Positions 28,114 through 37,487 of a DNA stretch of 64,000 bases are shown in pieces. The stretch's first letter is position 1, and the number at the start of each line of letters is the position of its first letter. Where the stretch lies: positions 4,929,001 through 4,993,000 of the forward strand of contig NZ_CP027860.1 in NCBI RefSeq assembly GCF_003015185.1, written 5' to 3'. Below the pieces are notes generated by a model, which saw only the letters and a list, made by a program, of their open reading frames with translations, did not search any database and was not told the origin of the DNA. The translations under genes and the position numbers were made by a program. Source of the stretch: Ahniella affigens (GTDB lineage: Bacteria > Pseudomonadota > Gammaproteobacteria > Xanthomonadales > Ahniellaceae).

Positions 28114-29546
28114 TGCGCCGGATTCTGCCGTGGCTGCTCATGTTGCTGACCGGCCCAGTGGTTGCCGAGGGCATGGACACGCAGCTCGCCAACACGTTCC
28201 ACTCCATGACCACCACGACGAACCCACAATTCAGCAGTGAAGGCCGACCCACGGCAACGCTCGGGTCGTTCAGCTATCGGACACCCGTGGTTCGACCGCA
28301 ATTGCTGAGCTATGACCCGCCCCGTTTCAGCGGCGGATGCAGTGGCATTGACTTGTATGGCGGCTCGTTCTCGTTCATCAGTAAGGAAGAGCTGCAAGGG
28401 CTGATGCGGCAGATTGCCGCGAACGCCAAGTCGTATGCGTTTAACTTGGCGCTCGGTGCGGTCTGCAACAAGTGTCTGCAGATCATGCAGAACCTGCAGG
28501 ACGATGTGCAGAAGCTCAATCAGATGATGAAGTCGTCGTGCGACATTTCGCAGGCGCTCGTCAATTCGGCAGCCGACCCGATGGTGGCGCAGATGTCCGG
28601 CCGCTTCAAAGAAGGCGCCCAGAACGCGCGGCAGGGTGGCACCGTCAGCGACCTGTGGGCCTCGATGAATCAAGGCTGGGGCAAAGAGTCCACCGAGGCC
28701 GCGTTGGCGCGCGAGAATCCCGATGAGTTCGCCCGGATTCAACCCGGCAACGTGGTGTGGCGACTGCTCGGCGAACACGGGCTGGCGAGTTGGTTTCCCG
28801 ATCACGATGACGCCCTGAAAACTGACATTCAGAGTTACCTTGGTACCGTGATTGTCTGTGCGCCGAGTGATGCCAGCGCGTGCACAGAAGGCGAGGCCGA
28901 ACCCGACGATCGACCGAAGGAAACCCGGCTGCGAAAACTTGAGGGCGTGCTGAGCCTGGAGGAACTCGTGCTTGGAGCCGAGCTCGGGTCTGGGCAAAGC
29001 TCGGAAATTCGCTGCGACGATGATGACGCGTGTTTACGGCCAACCGTGCAGATACGGCCGACGCCGCGCATCGGCCTCAAACGACGCATTTTGGATGTGC
29101 TGCTGGGCAGCGCCGACGGCAGCCAGGCCGGTTATATCAAACGCGCCCGTTTTGCATCGGCCGAACTCACACCCGCCGAGCGCGCCCTGCAAAGCAACGC
29201 ACCGAGCCAGATGCAGGTCCTCGATCAGGCGATCGGAATCAGCGAGCAGACAGCGGCACAAATGGCCGATGTGATTGCAGAAGCGATGGCCTTTGAAATG
29301 GCCAGTCGATTCTTGCAACAGGTCGCCGCGACCATCCGACAGGGTGCAAGTGATGTGGGCGCTACGGAGTCTGCGCAGTTGATGGCGTTGGTCGCGAGCA
29401 GCGAGCAGCGCGCCCAACAAGATACGGCGCGCATCAAGACACGGCTCGACTTGCAAGCGCAGGTATTGCAGGGACTCGTGCAAAGTCTGCAACTCGCGCC
29501 GACGCCTGATTTGCGGGTGGTCGCGCCTATGGCCCGGAGGCCTTGA
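28113..29546 (+). CDS. traH: Conjugative pilus assembly protein TraH
   Basis: This is a 477-residue exported protein with signal peptide MRRILPWLLMLLTGPVVAEG. The family signature appears early: GSFSYRTPVVRPQLLSYDPP, FSGGCSGIDLYGGSFSFIS, and FNLALGAVCNKCLQIMQNLQ with paired Cys. In F-type systems TraH is a periplasmic/outer-membrane factor for pilus extension that works with TraF and TraG. The start was set at the ATG overlapping the traF stop. The length is close to F TraH (458). The C-terminal part is helix-rich. Confidence 0.88.
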   Translation: MRRILPWLLMLLTGPVVAEGMDTQLANTFHSMTTTTNPQFSSEGRPTATLGSFSYRTPVVRPQLLSYDPPRFSGGCSGIDLYGGSFSFISKEELQGLMRQIAANAKSYAFNLALGAVCNKCLQIMQNLQDDVQKLNQMMKSSCDISQALVNSAADPMVAQMSGRFKEGAQNARQGGTVSDLWASMNQGWGKESTEAALARENPDEFARIQPGNVVWRLLGEHGLASWFPDHDDALKTDIQSYLGTVIVCAPSDASACTEGEAEPDDRPKETRLRKLEGVLSLEELVLGAELGSGQSSEIRCDDDDACLRPTVQIRPTPRIGLKRRILDVLLGSADGSQAGYIKRARFASAELTPAERALQSNAPSQMQVLDQAIGISEQTAAQMADVIAEAMAFEMASRFLQQVAATIRQGASDVGATESAQLMALVASSEQRAQQDTARIKTRLDLQAQVLQGLVQSLQLAPTPDLRVVAPMARRP

Positions 29547-29549
29547 GCC

Positions 29550-32500
29550 ATGTTCGGGTTACAGGTGGATGGCGATTCAATGTGGACGATCTATTCGATC
29601 GGCGCACCGAGCTTCATGCATAAAGTGTTTACCGCGGTGGCACTACTCGGTGAGGGCGGCGTGCTGATGCGGATGGGACAGATTGGTTTTCTGGTCGGAT
29701 TGTTCGTGTTGATCTACAAGATCGCGACGGCCGCGGGCTCGCTCGGCGATCTCAAGCAGTCGCTGCTGGCTGGCGTGATCTTCGCGGCCATGTTCGGTAC
29801 CTCGACGAGTGTCAAGATTGTCGGCATGGTGCCAGGTCCGGCCGGCTATGCGAACGTGTACGTCGTCGACCACGTGCCGTGGGGCATTGCTGCAATGGGT
29901 GGCATCATCAGCGGCACCGGTGTGTATTTGACGCGGCGCATGGAAACCGCGTTCCGCGATGCGGACGCCATTCCCGTTACGCAAGGCGGGTTTGGACGCA
30001 CAGCAGAAATCCTGGCCTCGGTGCGCGACATGGCCGCCGAATCGATCCCAAATACCTTGCCCGCGTACAGCTACTACCGGATGTCGATGATCCACTATCT
30101 GCGCGACTGCGCGGTGCGGGCCCGGCACTTCGAAGTGCTCGGTGACCACAGCATCGTCCATGCGCCAGACCCATTGAGCGCGATCCGCTTCGAGAATGGC
30201 ATGTATCGGACGCAGACCTGGCTTCGCACCCTCACGGGTGCGAGTGAACAGATCAGCTGTCCGGATGCCCATGATCTGCTGAGATCCAAGCGTCAGGACA
30301 TGTTGGCCAGCATGGATCCGGCGTACCAACAACGCTTTGGTCACGATGCCAGGGATGCGCTACAACGTGCGTTCGCGTCGCTCGCATCGCAGGATGCCGA
30401 AGCGGCGCAGAAGTACGTTTCTGGCGCGATGATCAACGCGCTCTGGATGGAGGCTGCCAGCGGGTCCACGTTTGGCAGTCATGGCAACAACACGGTTGTG
30501 ATGATCCGTTCCGCGCTGGAGCAGCAACGGGTGCAGTGGTCGACTGAGGAATCAATTTTCGTTCGGACGATGCGCCCGATGATCGGGTACTTCGAGGCAT
30601 TCTTTTATGCCCTGAGCCCATTCATTGCGTTCCTGATTGGGCTCGGCGCGATGGGCCTGAGAATGATCGTCAAGTATGTGTCGCTCACGTTGGCGGTGTC
30701 GCTCTGGATGCCCATCTTGGCAATCACTAATCTGTATCAGATGACCACGCTGCAAGACTTCTTTCTGCTGCAAGAACGTATCGCCGTGCAGTCGGGGTCC
30801 GGCCCGTTTTCTTTGAGCAATAGCCTCGCGCTCGTCGACCAAGCCACCGGCGCCGTGGCCTTGGCGTCGATGATTGCCGCGGCGACACCGATGCTGACGC
30901 TCACGTTGCTGTTCGGCGGTGCCGTCGCAGCGACGAGCCTGTTCAGTCGCCTGCAGGGCCAGGACCATATCAACGAGAAGATCGCGATGCCGGACCCGAC
31001 CAGCGTGGGCGCGGTGTATCAGGCGAATGCGGCGTTTACGGGGAATGATGCCTACGGTGCGCGGCAAACGGGTCAGGAGGCGAATGCCATCAAGTTTGAT
31101 GTTGGCAACCAATTGCAGCAAACGGCGATGTCACTCCGGAGCAAGAGCGAACAGAGTGCGCAAGAGGCCAACGACATTTGGAGTCGCAATCTGGCGCGGT
31201 CGACGGCACTCCAACAGCAATTTATCTCAGCATTCGATCGGCAACTGAACGAGAGTATTGCGTTCAATTCCAACGAGGGCGTGCAATGGCTCAAACAGCA
31301 TGGTTGGTCCAATGATCGGATTGCCGCGGCAGCCAAGGAGAACGCCGATCAATCGACTTACGGCGCCGAGGCGAACTTAAGCGGCCAGGCAAGTGTCAGT
31401 CGCGTCGCAGGCCTATTGGCGAGCGGTCTGTCGCTGTTGTCTCGCACCGCCGGCCAGAAGGCACAAACGGTCATCGATTCGGTTGCGAAAGTCGCCGATG
31501 TGTCATTAAGCGGTGGCGTTGGCTATAGCGCTAGCGAGACGCAAACCGAGAAGACGTCGAGTCAGGTCGCACATCGAGACACCCACGGGCGGACCGAGGC
31601 TGAAGAGCGCGCTGTGTTGCTGGTGCGGCAGCATGCAGCAGCCAGCGCCATCCGCGATACGGCGCAGAACGCGGCTTCCTTGGGCGTGACGAGCCAGGAC
31701 ACGTGGCAGCTGTCAAACAGTCTGAAGAAGGTCGAGCAGTCGGGAACGGCCTATCAACAAGCCGCGAACAATTCGGCTACGTTCGGTGTTGGACAGTCCA
31801 TCAGCGCGCTCGCGGCAAGCCGGAATCTTGCCGCGGATCCAGCACGCGCTGCGGAAGCGGAACAACTGGCACGCGCTCTGGGCAGCGACAGTGCCTTTGA
31901 AACCAATTTGAGTGCGATCCGGCGGGGGGGCATGCTCGGAATGCCGGAAGACGAATCGCAACAGTCGGCCATGGCATCGCTATTCACGTTGGCTGGAATC
32001 GGACCGGGCGCGGCGATCACATCAAATATCGAGGGATTGTCTGGGCTCGGATCAGACCGGCTGGAGGCATTGTCCTATGTAGTTGGGCTGACCCGGGGCG
32101 TGGCTCAGCCTGCACTGCGCGCCGAGGCACACGAATTCAGTGGGCTCCGAGTGATCGATGCAAATACTGCCGAAGCGAATGTGGTCGATATGAAGCGAGA
32201 TTTCGATCCCGGCGACCGCGCCGGCCTGCTGTTGGGTGTCGAGAAGCAGAAGGCCAAATCGGAGGATGCGCAAGCCGCCTTTGAGCGCGACAGCGCCGCC
32301 ACTGAGGAACAATATGAGCGGAATAAGTCCGCACTCCGTCAAGTCGCGAATGCCTCAGACGCCGTTGCAGGTGGTCAATCGTTGATCACGGTGGCGGACC
32401 AGTTTGCCGAGTACAACACGGATGCGGTGCACCGGTCGGTAGGGCCGTTGGCGGCGTACGCGGTAACGCCAGCTGCGACAACCAATGACGTGAAGTACGT

Positions 32501-32741
32501 CGTGGACCAGGCGGCAGCATTGATCAGCGACCATGGCATGTTGCCGGATCACTCGTCACCACGCGGCGTGATTCCGAGCTTAAGCGGTTCCACTGCCGTA
32601 GAACATGCACCATCCAGCGGACCCGATACCCAGCGTCCGGTGTCATTTCTGGAGATCGTCCTTGAAGGCGCGCCGAGCAGCGCCGATGACGTTCGTGCTG
32701 ACGCCGTCTCGAGAACGCATCAATCCAACACAGAACACTGA
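29550..32741 (+). CDS. traG: Conjugative transfer protein TraG (F-type)
   Basis: This is a 1063-residue inner-membrane protein. The TraG N-terminal region holds several membrane segments (about 36-60, 75-95, 110-130, then 345-400 and 420-455). A long hydrophilic Ala/Gln-rich periplasmic region follows. In F, the N-terminal part is needed for pilus assembly and the C-terminal part for mating-pair stabilisation and entry exclusion. The ATG has GGAGG 9 bases upstream and lies 3 bases after the traH stop. It is slightly longer than F TraG (938). No traS, traT, traD or traI follows; a MITE-like repeat and non-transfer genes do. Confidence 0.87.
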   Translation: MFGLQVDGDSMWTIYSIGAPSFMHKVFTAVALLGEGGVLMRMGQIGFLVGLFVLIYKIATAAGSLGDLKQSLLAGVIFAAMFGTSTSVKIVGMVPGPAGYANVYVVDHVPWGIAAMGGIISGTGVYLTRRMETAFRDADAIPVTQGGFGRTAEILASVRDMAAESIPNTLPAYSYYRMSMIHYLRDCAVRARHFEVLGDHSIVHAPDPLSAIRFENGMYRTQTWLRTLTGASEQISCPDAHDLLRSKRQDMLASMDPAYQQRFGHDARDALQRAFASLASQDAEAAQKYVSGAMINALWMEAASGSTFGSHGNNTVVMIRSALEQQRVQWSTEESIFVRTMRPMIGYFEAFFYALSPFIAFLIGLGAMGLRMIVKYVSLTLAVSLWMPILAITNLYQMTTLQDFFLLQERIAVQSGSGPFSLSNSLALVDQATGAVALASMIAAATPMLTLTLLFGGAVAATSLFSRLQGQDHINEKIAMPDPTSVGAVYQANAAFTGNDAYGARQTGQEANAIKFDVGNQLQQTAMSLRSKSEQSAQEANDIWSRNLARSTALQQQFISAFDRQLNESIAFNSNEGVQWLKQHGWSNDRIAAAAKENADQSTYGAEANLSGQASVSRVAGLLASGLSLLSRTAGQKAQTVIDSVAKVADVSLSGGVGYSASETQTEKTSSQVAHRDTHGRTEAEERAVLLVRQHAAASAIRDTAQNAASLGVTSQDTWQLSNSLKKVEQSGTAYQQAANNSATFGVGQSISALAASRNLAADPARAAEAEQLARALGSDSAFETNLSAIRRGGMLGMPEDESQQSAMASLFTLAGIGPGAAITSNIEGLSGLGSDRLEALSYVVGLTRGVAQPALRAEAHEFSGLRVIDANTAEANVVDMKRDFDPGDRAGLLLGVEKQKAKSEDAQAAFERDSAATEEQYERNKSALRQVANASDAVAGGQSLITVADQFAEYNTDAVHRSVGPLAAYAVTPAATTNDVKYVVDQAAALISDHGMLPDHSSPRGVIPSLSGSTAVEHAPSSGPDTQRPVSFLEIVLEGAPSSADDVRADAVSRTHQSNTEH

Positions 32742-32862
32742 GTACCGATCGCGATTTAGGCGATTAGCGCTCCGTTCTTCTGACCAGCCTGCAGTCGTCA
32801 AGCACGCTTAAGCCCGTCGGTTTGTCTGCCCAAGACACTTGGGTGCGATGCCCGTACTGATC

Positions 32863-32961
32863 GCAAGTAACCCCCTCCCCGGGCCCTCCCCCGCGCTCGC
32901 GGGGGAGGGAGTCGACTCCCTCCACGCGAGTGGGAGAGGGCCCGGGGAGAGGGCTACTTGC
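32863..32961. repeat. MITE-like repeat, copy 3 of 3
   Basis: A 99-bp element with the GCAAGTAACCC / GGGCTACTTGC ends follows traG by 121 bases. The conserved tail continues to about 33040, then an inverted tail fragment (GCGCACCTTCGGTGCGAC opposite GCACCGAAGGTGCGC) runs to about 33100. A further partial copy is at about 33320-33410. Confidence 0.75.
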
Positions 32962-33197
32962 GACACTGCGCCGCTGTAAGAATCGCGCACTGTCGCCGAC
33001 AGTTTGATGCGCGAATAAGCGCACCTTCGGTGCGACCGTAGCTCCCACGTGAGTGGGAGTCCAGCCGCACCGAAGGTGCGCTTATTCGCGAATCAAACCA
33101 TTGTCCCGAGCCGGAGGTAGCGCTCGGGCTACTCGCCGTCATGCCAGCGAAACAGATCGTGTGAGAACGGTTGGAGTTTGCGGTGCAACCTCTTTGG

Positions 33198-33283
33198 CGT
33201 CATCCCGACGAAAGTCGGGATCCAGAATACTTGCGGCACCGCGGCCAGATTGCCCTGGGTCCCGACTTTCGTCGGGATGACGA
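33198..33283. repeat. REPIN-like inverted repeat, copy 1
   Basis: An 86-bp element is bounded by perfectly complementary arms of CGTCATCCCGACGAAAGTCG, each an internal palindrome (CCCGACGAAAGTCGGG). The copy at 56920 shares the arms and about 50 bases of left flank, indicating a larger mobile or duplicated unit. Confidence 0.7.
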
Positions 33284-33460
33284 CAAAAATAATGCCTTGG
33301 GTGATGTTTGATGAGAGCGGGATGGGGAGAGGGCTACTTGCGATGGTGCAGGACCGTTGGCTGATCAATGCCAAAGCGGGCGCAATAGTCTGATGCGCAA
33401 CCAACATGCAGCCGGGCGTTCCACGGCAGCAAAGTGGTCAAGCCCATTTTCTACCCGCGC

Positions 33461-33492
33461 AAAAAAAATCAGATGATCCGAGGATCATCTGA
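33461..33492 (-). terminator. Intrinsic terminator of the small RNA downstream of pyrF
   Basis: A perfect 11-bp stem TCAGATGATCC/GGATCATCTGA with a two-base spacer precedes eight T residues on the minus strand. Confidence 0.93.
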
Positions 33493-33561
33493 CGGGACCG
33501 GCTAGGCCGGAGGGGGAAGCGGGCGCTAGGTATCGCTTATTTGTTTTGCGTTCAACGTGAT
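33461..33561 (-). ncRNA. Candidate small regulatory RNA of about 101 bases
   Basis: On the minus strand a promoter-like pair is followed by about 100 bases without an ORF and a strong terminator. The predicted start is the A at 33561. The RNA would have an A-rich 5' part (GAACGCAAAACAAATAAGCG), a C-rich stretch (CGCTTCCCCCTCCGG at about 33508-33521), a small CCGGC/GCCGG hairpin and the terminator stem. C-rich exposed stretches are typical of sRNAs that pair with ribosome-binding sites, for example sX13 of Xanthomonas; I cannot say it is that RNA. It lies between the pyrF stop and the dispersed repeats. Confidence 0.65.
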
Positions 33562-33567
33562 GGCGAA

Positions 33568-33597
33568 ATCATAACCTAGCGCGCATTGCTATTGCAA
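33568..33597 (-). promoter_or_regulatory. Sigma-70-type promoter of the small RNA
   Basis: On the minus strand TTGCAA (33597-33592) and TATGAT (33573-33568) are separated by 18 bases. A 9-bp perfect inverted repeat (GCGCTAGGT at 33523 and ACCTAGCGC at 33574) has one arm in the spacer and one in the transcribed part. Confidence 0.6.
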
Positions 33598-33600
33598 TAC

Positions 33601-33650
33601 CTGAGATAAAACTCGTAAGCATTTGTTTTATAACAAAACAGTGATCTCAG
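33601..33650. other. AT-rich stem-loop at the pyrF stop codon
   Basis: CTGAGAT at 33601 pairs with ATCTCAG at 33644, which overlaps the pyrF stop, with AT-rich sequence between. It may process or stabilise the pyrF message end, or set a boundary before the small-RNA promoter. Confidence 0.4.
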
Positions 33651-34363
33651 ACCGCAAAACACTGCGCAATGGTCGCTTGAATCGCTCCCGCCGCCGCCGC
33701 CGGATCGGCCGCCTGACGAATCGGGCGGCCCACCACAATGTAGTCAGCCCCAGCCTCAAAGGCCTCGGCCACGTCCACCGTACGCTTCTGGTCGTCGACA
33801 TTACCAACCGGGCGGATGCCTGGGCAAACGACGATCAACTTGTGGTCGACCCCGGCGCGCAATGCCGGCACTTCGAGGCCCGATGACACGACCCCATCGC
33901 AGCCCACCGCGAGCGCGGCTTTCGCGCGGGACAACACCAGTGCCTCGGCATCGCAGGCAAAGCCCAGGCTGGCCAGATCGCGATCGTCCAGGCTCGTCAG
34001 TGCGGTCACGCCCAGGAGTTTGATCTGGCCTTTGACCTGCGCTGCGGCTTCGAGCATCGCGTTGTTGCCGTGGATCGTGCAGAAGTCGACCGGGTAACGG
34101 GTCAGACCCTTCACAGCCGACGCGACGGTGGCCGGCACATCGAAGAATTTCAAATCGACGAAGACTTTCTTGCCACGCTCAGAGAGTTCGCCGATCAAGC
34201 GGAAGTAGTCGCCGCTGGTCAGAAGCTCCATGCCGATCTTGTAGAACCACACTTGGTCGCCGAGCCGGTCGACCCAATGCAAGGCCTCGTCTCTGGTCGG
34301 CACATCGAGCGCAAACATCAAGCGCTCGCGCACGGGAATGTCGAGGTTACGCGTCAGACTCAT
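33647..34363 (-). CDS. pyrF: Orotidine 5'-phosphate decarboxylase
   Basis: This enzyme decarboxylates OMP to UMP, the last step of de novo pyrimidine synthesis in the cytoplasm. In its 238 residues, D20, K42, D70, K72 and D75 form the conserved Asp-Lys set, in ALDVPT, FYKIGMELL and FVDLKFFDVP. The phosphate loop is VCPGIRP and the end is YIVVGRPI. F74 replaces the His usual in KFHDIP. The ATG at 34363 lies 7 bases after the stop of the acid phosphatase gene, so it is the second gene of that operon; the frame continues upstream inside that gene only by chance. Confidence 0.97.
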   Translation of the reverse strand: MSLTRNLDIPVRERLMFALDVPTRDEALHWVDRLGDQVWFYKIGMELLTSGDYFRLIGELSERGKKVFVDLKFFDVPATVASAVKGLTRYPVDFCTIHGNNAMLEAAAQVKGQIKLLGVTALTSLDDRDLASLGFACDAEALVLSRAKAALAVGCDGVVSSGLEVPALRAGVDHKLIVVCPGIRPVGNVDDQKRTVDVAEAFEAGADYIVVGRPIRQAADPAAAAGAIQATIAQCFAV

Positions 34364-34370
34364 GGCGGCC

Positions 34371-35396
34371 TCAGTGCTTGCTTTCGAAAGAACCATCGGT
34401 CTTCGGTTCAGCTGGTGGCGCGTCGAGCTGATCGTCCACCCAGGTTTCGATATTGCGCTCCCGATCGAATTTGGTCGGATCCTGGTCATCGTTCCGGAAT
34501 TTCGCGAGGGCGCTGACCCAGGAACCGTAAGCCGGGTTCGGCAGCATGAACCAGCGCCGACCCCATTGCGTATCGCCCTGCTCGGTCTTGACCAGATCGA
34601 CGCGCTGCTGTGGTGACACATCCACGCCATCGACAAAATCACCGAGGTTGTCGCCAAACAGCATCGCGACCCGGAATTGCTGGGCAACACACATGCGCCG
34701 CGGGCCCTTTTCCTTGCTGCCGTCCTTCTCGCCCGCGCCGAAGCCGCGGAAGATCACGTTGGCACCGCCATCGAGCACCGGAAACCCTTCGGCGATCAAC
34801 GTTTGGACGACCGGGGCACGCTGATCCTCGCGCCGGTTGGTCACAAAGAATACGGTCACGCCACGCTTCGCGGCCGCGGTCAAGAATTCGCGGGCAGCCG
34901 GATAGGCCTTGGCCTTCTTCTCGTCACCCCAGCATTCGAAGTAGGCTTCGTTGAACGTTGTCAGCCGGTTGCGGAGACCGCGGGCATTGAACGCGTCATT
35001 GTCCAGAATGGTCTCGTCAATATCGACAATGATGGCCGCTGGTTTGCCTTTGCCCGTCGCGCCCACTTTGGTTTGCTCAGACAACGCGAGCGCCTGGCTG
35101 GGGTCTTTCAGCGCCGCCTCCAGCTGTGCCGCCGCGCCTTGGTAGACACTCTGAATGGTCGCATCCGATTCAATTGCCTGCTGCAGCCATACCGCGCCCA
35201 TCGTGCCGTTTTTCGGTAGAAACGTCTCGGCCGACGGCTGATAGCTGCACGCTGGAATCGGGTAGTTCGCGGGCGCGGGCGCGGCGGCGACACAGTCACG
35301 CACTGCGCTGATCCGAAGAGCCAGCGCATCAGGCTTCGTACGCGGGACACACGCGGTCAGAACGAACAACAGAGAAACGAGCAGGACGGGGCGCAT
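34371..35396 (-). CDS. Lipoprotein acid phosphatase, e(P4)/class C type HAD
   Basis: This 341-residue outer-membrane or periplasmic lipoprotein has a signal peptide with lipobox LTAC and Cys16. The HAD nucleophile motif is D125-I-D127-E-T129 in IIVDIDETILDND. Other motifs are FFVTNRRE and LFGDNLGDF, with the class C pattern AVWLQQ, AYFECWGDEKKA and RRWFMLPNPAYGSW. Class C phosphatases hydrolyse nucleoside 5'-monophosphates or NMN, which fits co-transcription with pyrF 7 bases downstream. The tail ends SFESKH. Confidence 0.92.
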   Translation of the reverse strand: MRPVLLVSLLFVLTACVPRTKPDALALRISAVRDCVAAAPAPANYPIPACSYQPSAETFLPKNGTMGAVWLQQAIESDATIQSVYQGAAAQLEAALKDPSQALALSEQTKVGATGKGKPAAIIVDIDETILDNDAFNARGLRNRLTTFNEAYFECWGDEKKAKAYPAAREFLTAAAKRGVTVFFVTNRREDQRAPVVQTLIAEGFPVLDGGANVIFRGFGAGEKDGSKEKGPRRMCVAQQFRVAMLFGDNLGDFVDGVDVSPQQRVDLVKTEQGDTQWGRRWFMLPNPAYGSWVSALAKFRNDDQDPTKFDRERNIETWVDDQLDAPPAEPKTDGSFESKH

Positions 35397-35579
35397 GCGG
35401 ACTCCAAAGATCGCTAGGGCCGACATTCTAGCAGGCGCATTCCGACCGTCCGGTGACACGGATACGCCCACCCACTTTCGGCCAGCCCGATTCACGCACC
35501 TTGCGGCGCCGGCTGGCTTGCTCTGCCCTGACACCTCGGCGACACTCACGACTTCTTGACCGATCTCCGGGGAGTCATC

Positions 35580-36782
35580 GTGGCGGACAAATTTTCAGTG
35601 GTCACCCAATCAGGCTTTGGCAGCCGCTTCGGCAATTCGATCAAAGGCATGATCGTAGGTTTTGTGTTTTTCGTCGGCGCTTTTCCGGTGCTGTGGCTGA
35701 ACGAGGGACACGCGGTGTCCGTCGCGAAATCACTGGAGGAAGGTGCTGCGACAGTGATCAGCGTGATTGCGGATTCGTTGAACGCCGACAACCAAGGCAA
35801 GCTCGTGCACGTCAGCGGCAAGGTCGAGTCGAACAGTGATCCGACCGACCCGATCAGCGGCGTGACTGTGAGCGGCCTGGGCCTGAAGCGCGAAGTGGAA
35901 ATGTTCCAGTGGAAGGAAAAGAAAGAGACCGAGGAGGTCAAGAAGGTCGGCGGCGGCACCGAAAAGCGCACGACGTATTCGTATTACAAGGATTGGGAAG
36001 ACGAAGAGGTTGACTCTGACAATTTCGAGTACGAATCCGGCCACGAAAATCCCAGTGACTGGCCGCTCCGGTCGGAACGATTCTTGAGCGAACGCGCAAG
36101 CCTCGGCGCGTTTGTGCTGGGCGACCAGGCCCGCGAAGAATTGGGCGGCTGGGTGGACCTCAACGCCGACCGCGCCATCGATTTTCCGGACCAGTTCGAG
36201 CAGTTTCAGAAGTCCGGCGATAGTGAGTATTACCACGGCCAGAACTCCCGCGATCCGCAGGTTGGCGACTTGCGCGTGCGCTACCGCGTGCAGCCGGAAG
36301 CCGACTACAGCGTCGTCGCGAAGCAAGACCGCGAGGTCTTACTGCCCTTCACCACCAGCAATGGCCGTGACTTGCTGCTCGTGGAATCCGGCAAGCAAAC
36401 GGCTGCGCAGATGTTTCAAGCGGCCCAGGATCGCAATGCCATGTTGACCTGGATTCTCCGCGGCGTCGGCACCTTTGTCATGTGGATCGGCCTGATGACC
36501 ATCTTCGCACCGATCACTCGTGTGTTGGACATCGTCCCGTTTCTCGGCAATCTCGCCGAGAAGGGCGTTGCGTTGATCAGCGCGGTGATCTCGATCTTCT
36601 TGTCCGTCGTCACGATTGGTGTTGCTTGGATCTTCTATCGCCCGCTGCTGGGTGGCACGCTGGTGGTGCTGGCCGTGGCGTTTGTCATCTGGATGCGTCG
36701 CGGCAAGTCTGCAGCTGCCCAGCCCAATGTGCCACCGCCGGCGCCGCCGATGGCGCCACCACCGCCACCGCCAGCACGTTAA
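35580..36782 (+). CDS. TMEM43 family membrane protein
   Basis: This 400-residue protein begins with a membrane helix (IKGMIVGFVFFVGAFPVLWLNEG). A large extracytoplasmic domain follows, with the family pattern LVHVSGKVE, LKREVEMFQWKE and SERFLSE. It ends with a cluster of four helices (about 300-380) and a Pro-rich tail. GTG at 35580 has CGGGGAG nearby upstream; an upstream TTG is less likely. Bacterial TMEM43 proteins have no proven function. The AIM24 gene follows 12 bases later in the same direction, so the two probably act together on a membrane process. Confidence 0.9.
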   Translation: MADKFSVVTQSGFGSRFGNSIKGMIVGFVFFVGAFPVLWLNEGHAVSVAKSLEEGAATVISVIADSLNADNQGKLVHVSGKVESNSDPTDPISGVTVSGLGLKREVEMFQWKEKKETEEVKKVGGGTEKRTTYSYYKDWEDEEVDSDNFEYESGHENPSDWPLRSERFLSERASLGAFVLGDQAREELGGWVDLNADRAIDFPDQFEQFQKSGDSEYYHGQNSRDPQVGDLRVRYRVQPEADYSVVAKQDREVLLPFTTSNGRDLLLVESGKQTAAQMFQAAQDRNAMLTWILRGVGTFVMWIGLMTIFAPITRVLDIVPFLGNLAEKGVALISAVISIFLSVVTIGVAWIFYRPLLGGTLVVLAVAFVIWMRRGKSAAAQPNVPPPAPPMAPPPPPPAR

Positions 36783-36794
36783 GGACCGCTCGTC

Positions 36795-37487
36795 ATGACT
36801 GCACAGACCATCAAAGACTTTCTGAGCCAGAACGCGGGCGTCGAAACGCCCGAGCCTTGGGAGCTCGAAAACCCCCGGATCCTCGAGATCAAGCTGTTCA
36901 ATCAGCGCGTTTGGATGAAGGCTGGCGCCATGATTGCGTATCGAGGCGGCCTGAAATTCGAGCGCGAAGGCGCGTTTGAACACGGCGCCTCGCGCTTCTT
37001 CAAGGAGATGCTGACCGGCGAAGGCGCGAAGCTCTCCAAATGTACGGGCTCCGGCCGCCTGTATCTGGCGGAAGGTGGCAAGCGGATCAGCCTGATCAAG
37101 TTGGAGAACGAAGCCATCACGGTCAACGGTAACGATTTGCTGGCATTCCAAGATGGCATCAAGTGGGACATTCGGATGACCCGAAAGCTCAGCGGCATGG
37201 TTGCCGGCGGTCTCTTCAATTTGCAGTTGGAAGGCAGCGGCCTGCTCGCCATCATGACCCAAGGCCAACCGCTGACGATGCGCGTCAAACCCGACAGTCC
37301 CGTCTACACCGACCCCAACGCCACCGTATGTTGGTCGGCCAATCTGCAACCCGATTTCAAGACCGACATCAGCTTCAAAACCCTGATTGGTCGCGCCAGT
37401 GGGGAGTCGGTGCAAATGGCGTTCAAAGGCGATGGGTTTGTCGTCGTGCAGCCTTACGAGGAACAGGCGTTTCAGGCGCCGCGGTGA
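36795..37487 (+). CDS. AIM24 family protein
   Basis: This 230-residue soluble protein has a double beta-helix of the AIM24/DUF124 type, related to TRAP-like folds. Visible features are LEIKLFNQRVWMKAGAMIAY, GEGAKLSKCTGSGRLYLAEG, and the C-terminal SGESVQMAFKGDGFVVVQP. Bacterial members have unknown roles; the yeast protein acts in mitochondrial inner-membrane architecture. Twelve bases separate it from the TMEM43 gene. Confidence 0.9.
   Translation: MTAQTIKDFLSQNAGVETPEPWELENPRILEIKLFNQRVWMKAGAMIAYRGGLKFEREGAFEHGASRFFKEMLTGEGAKLSKCTGSGRLYLAEGGKRISLIKLENEAITVNGNDLLAFQDGIKWDIRMTRKLSGMVAGGLFNLQLEGSGLLAIMTQGQPLTMRVKPDSPVYTDPNATVCWSANLQPDFKTDISFKTLIGRASGESVQMAFKGDGFVVVQPYEEQAFQAPR

Noticed and set aside
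27169-32741. An integrative conjugative element
   Set aside because: Apart from traF, traH and traG, no relaxase, coupling protein, integrase or attachment repeats were found in the window.
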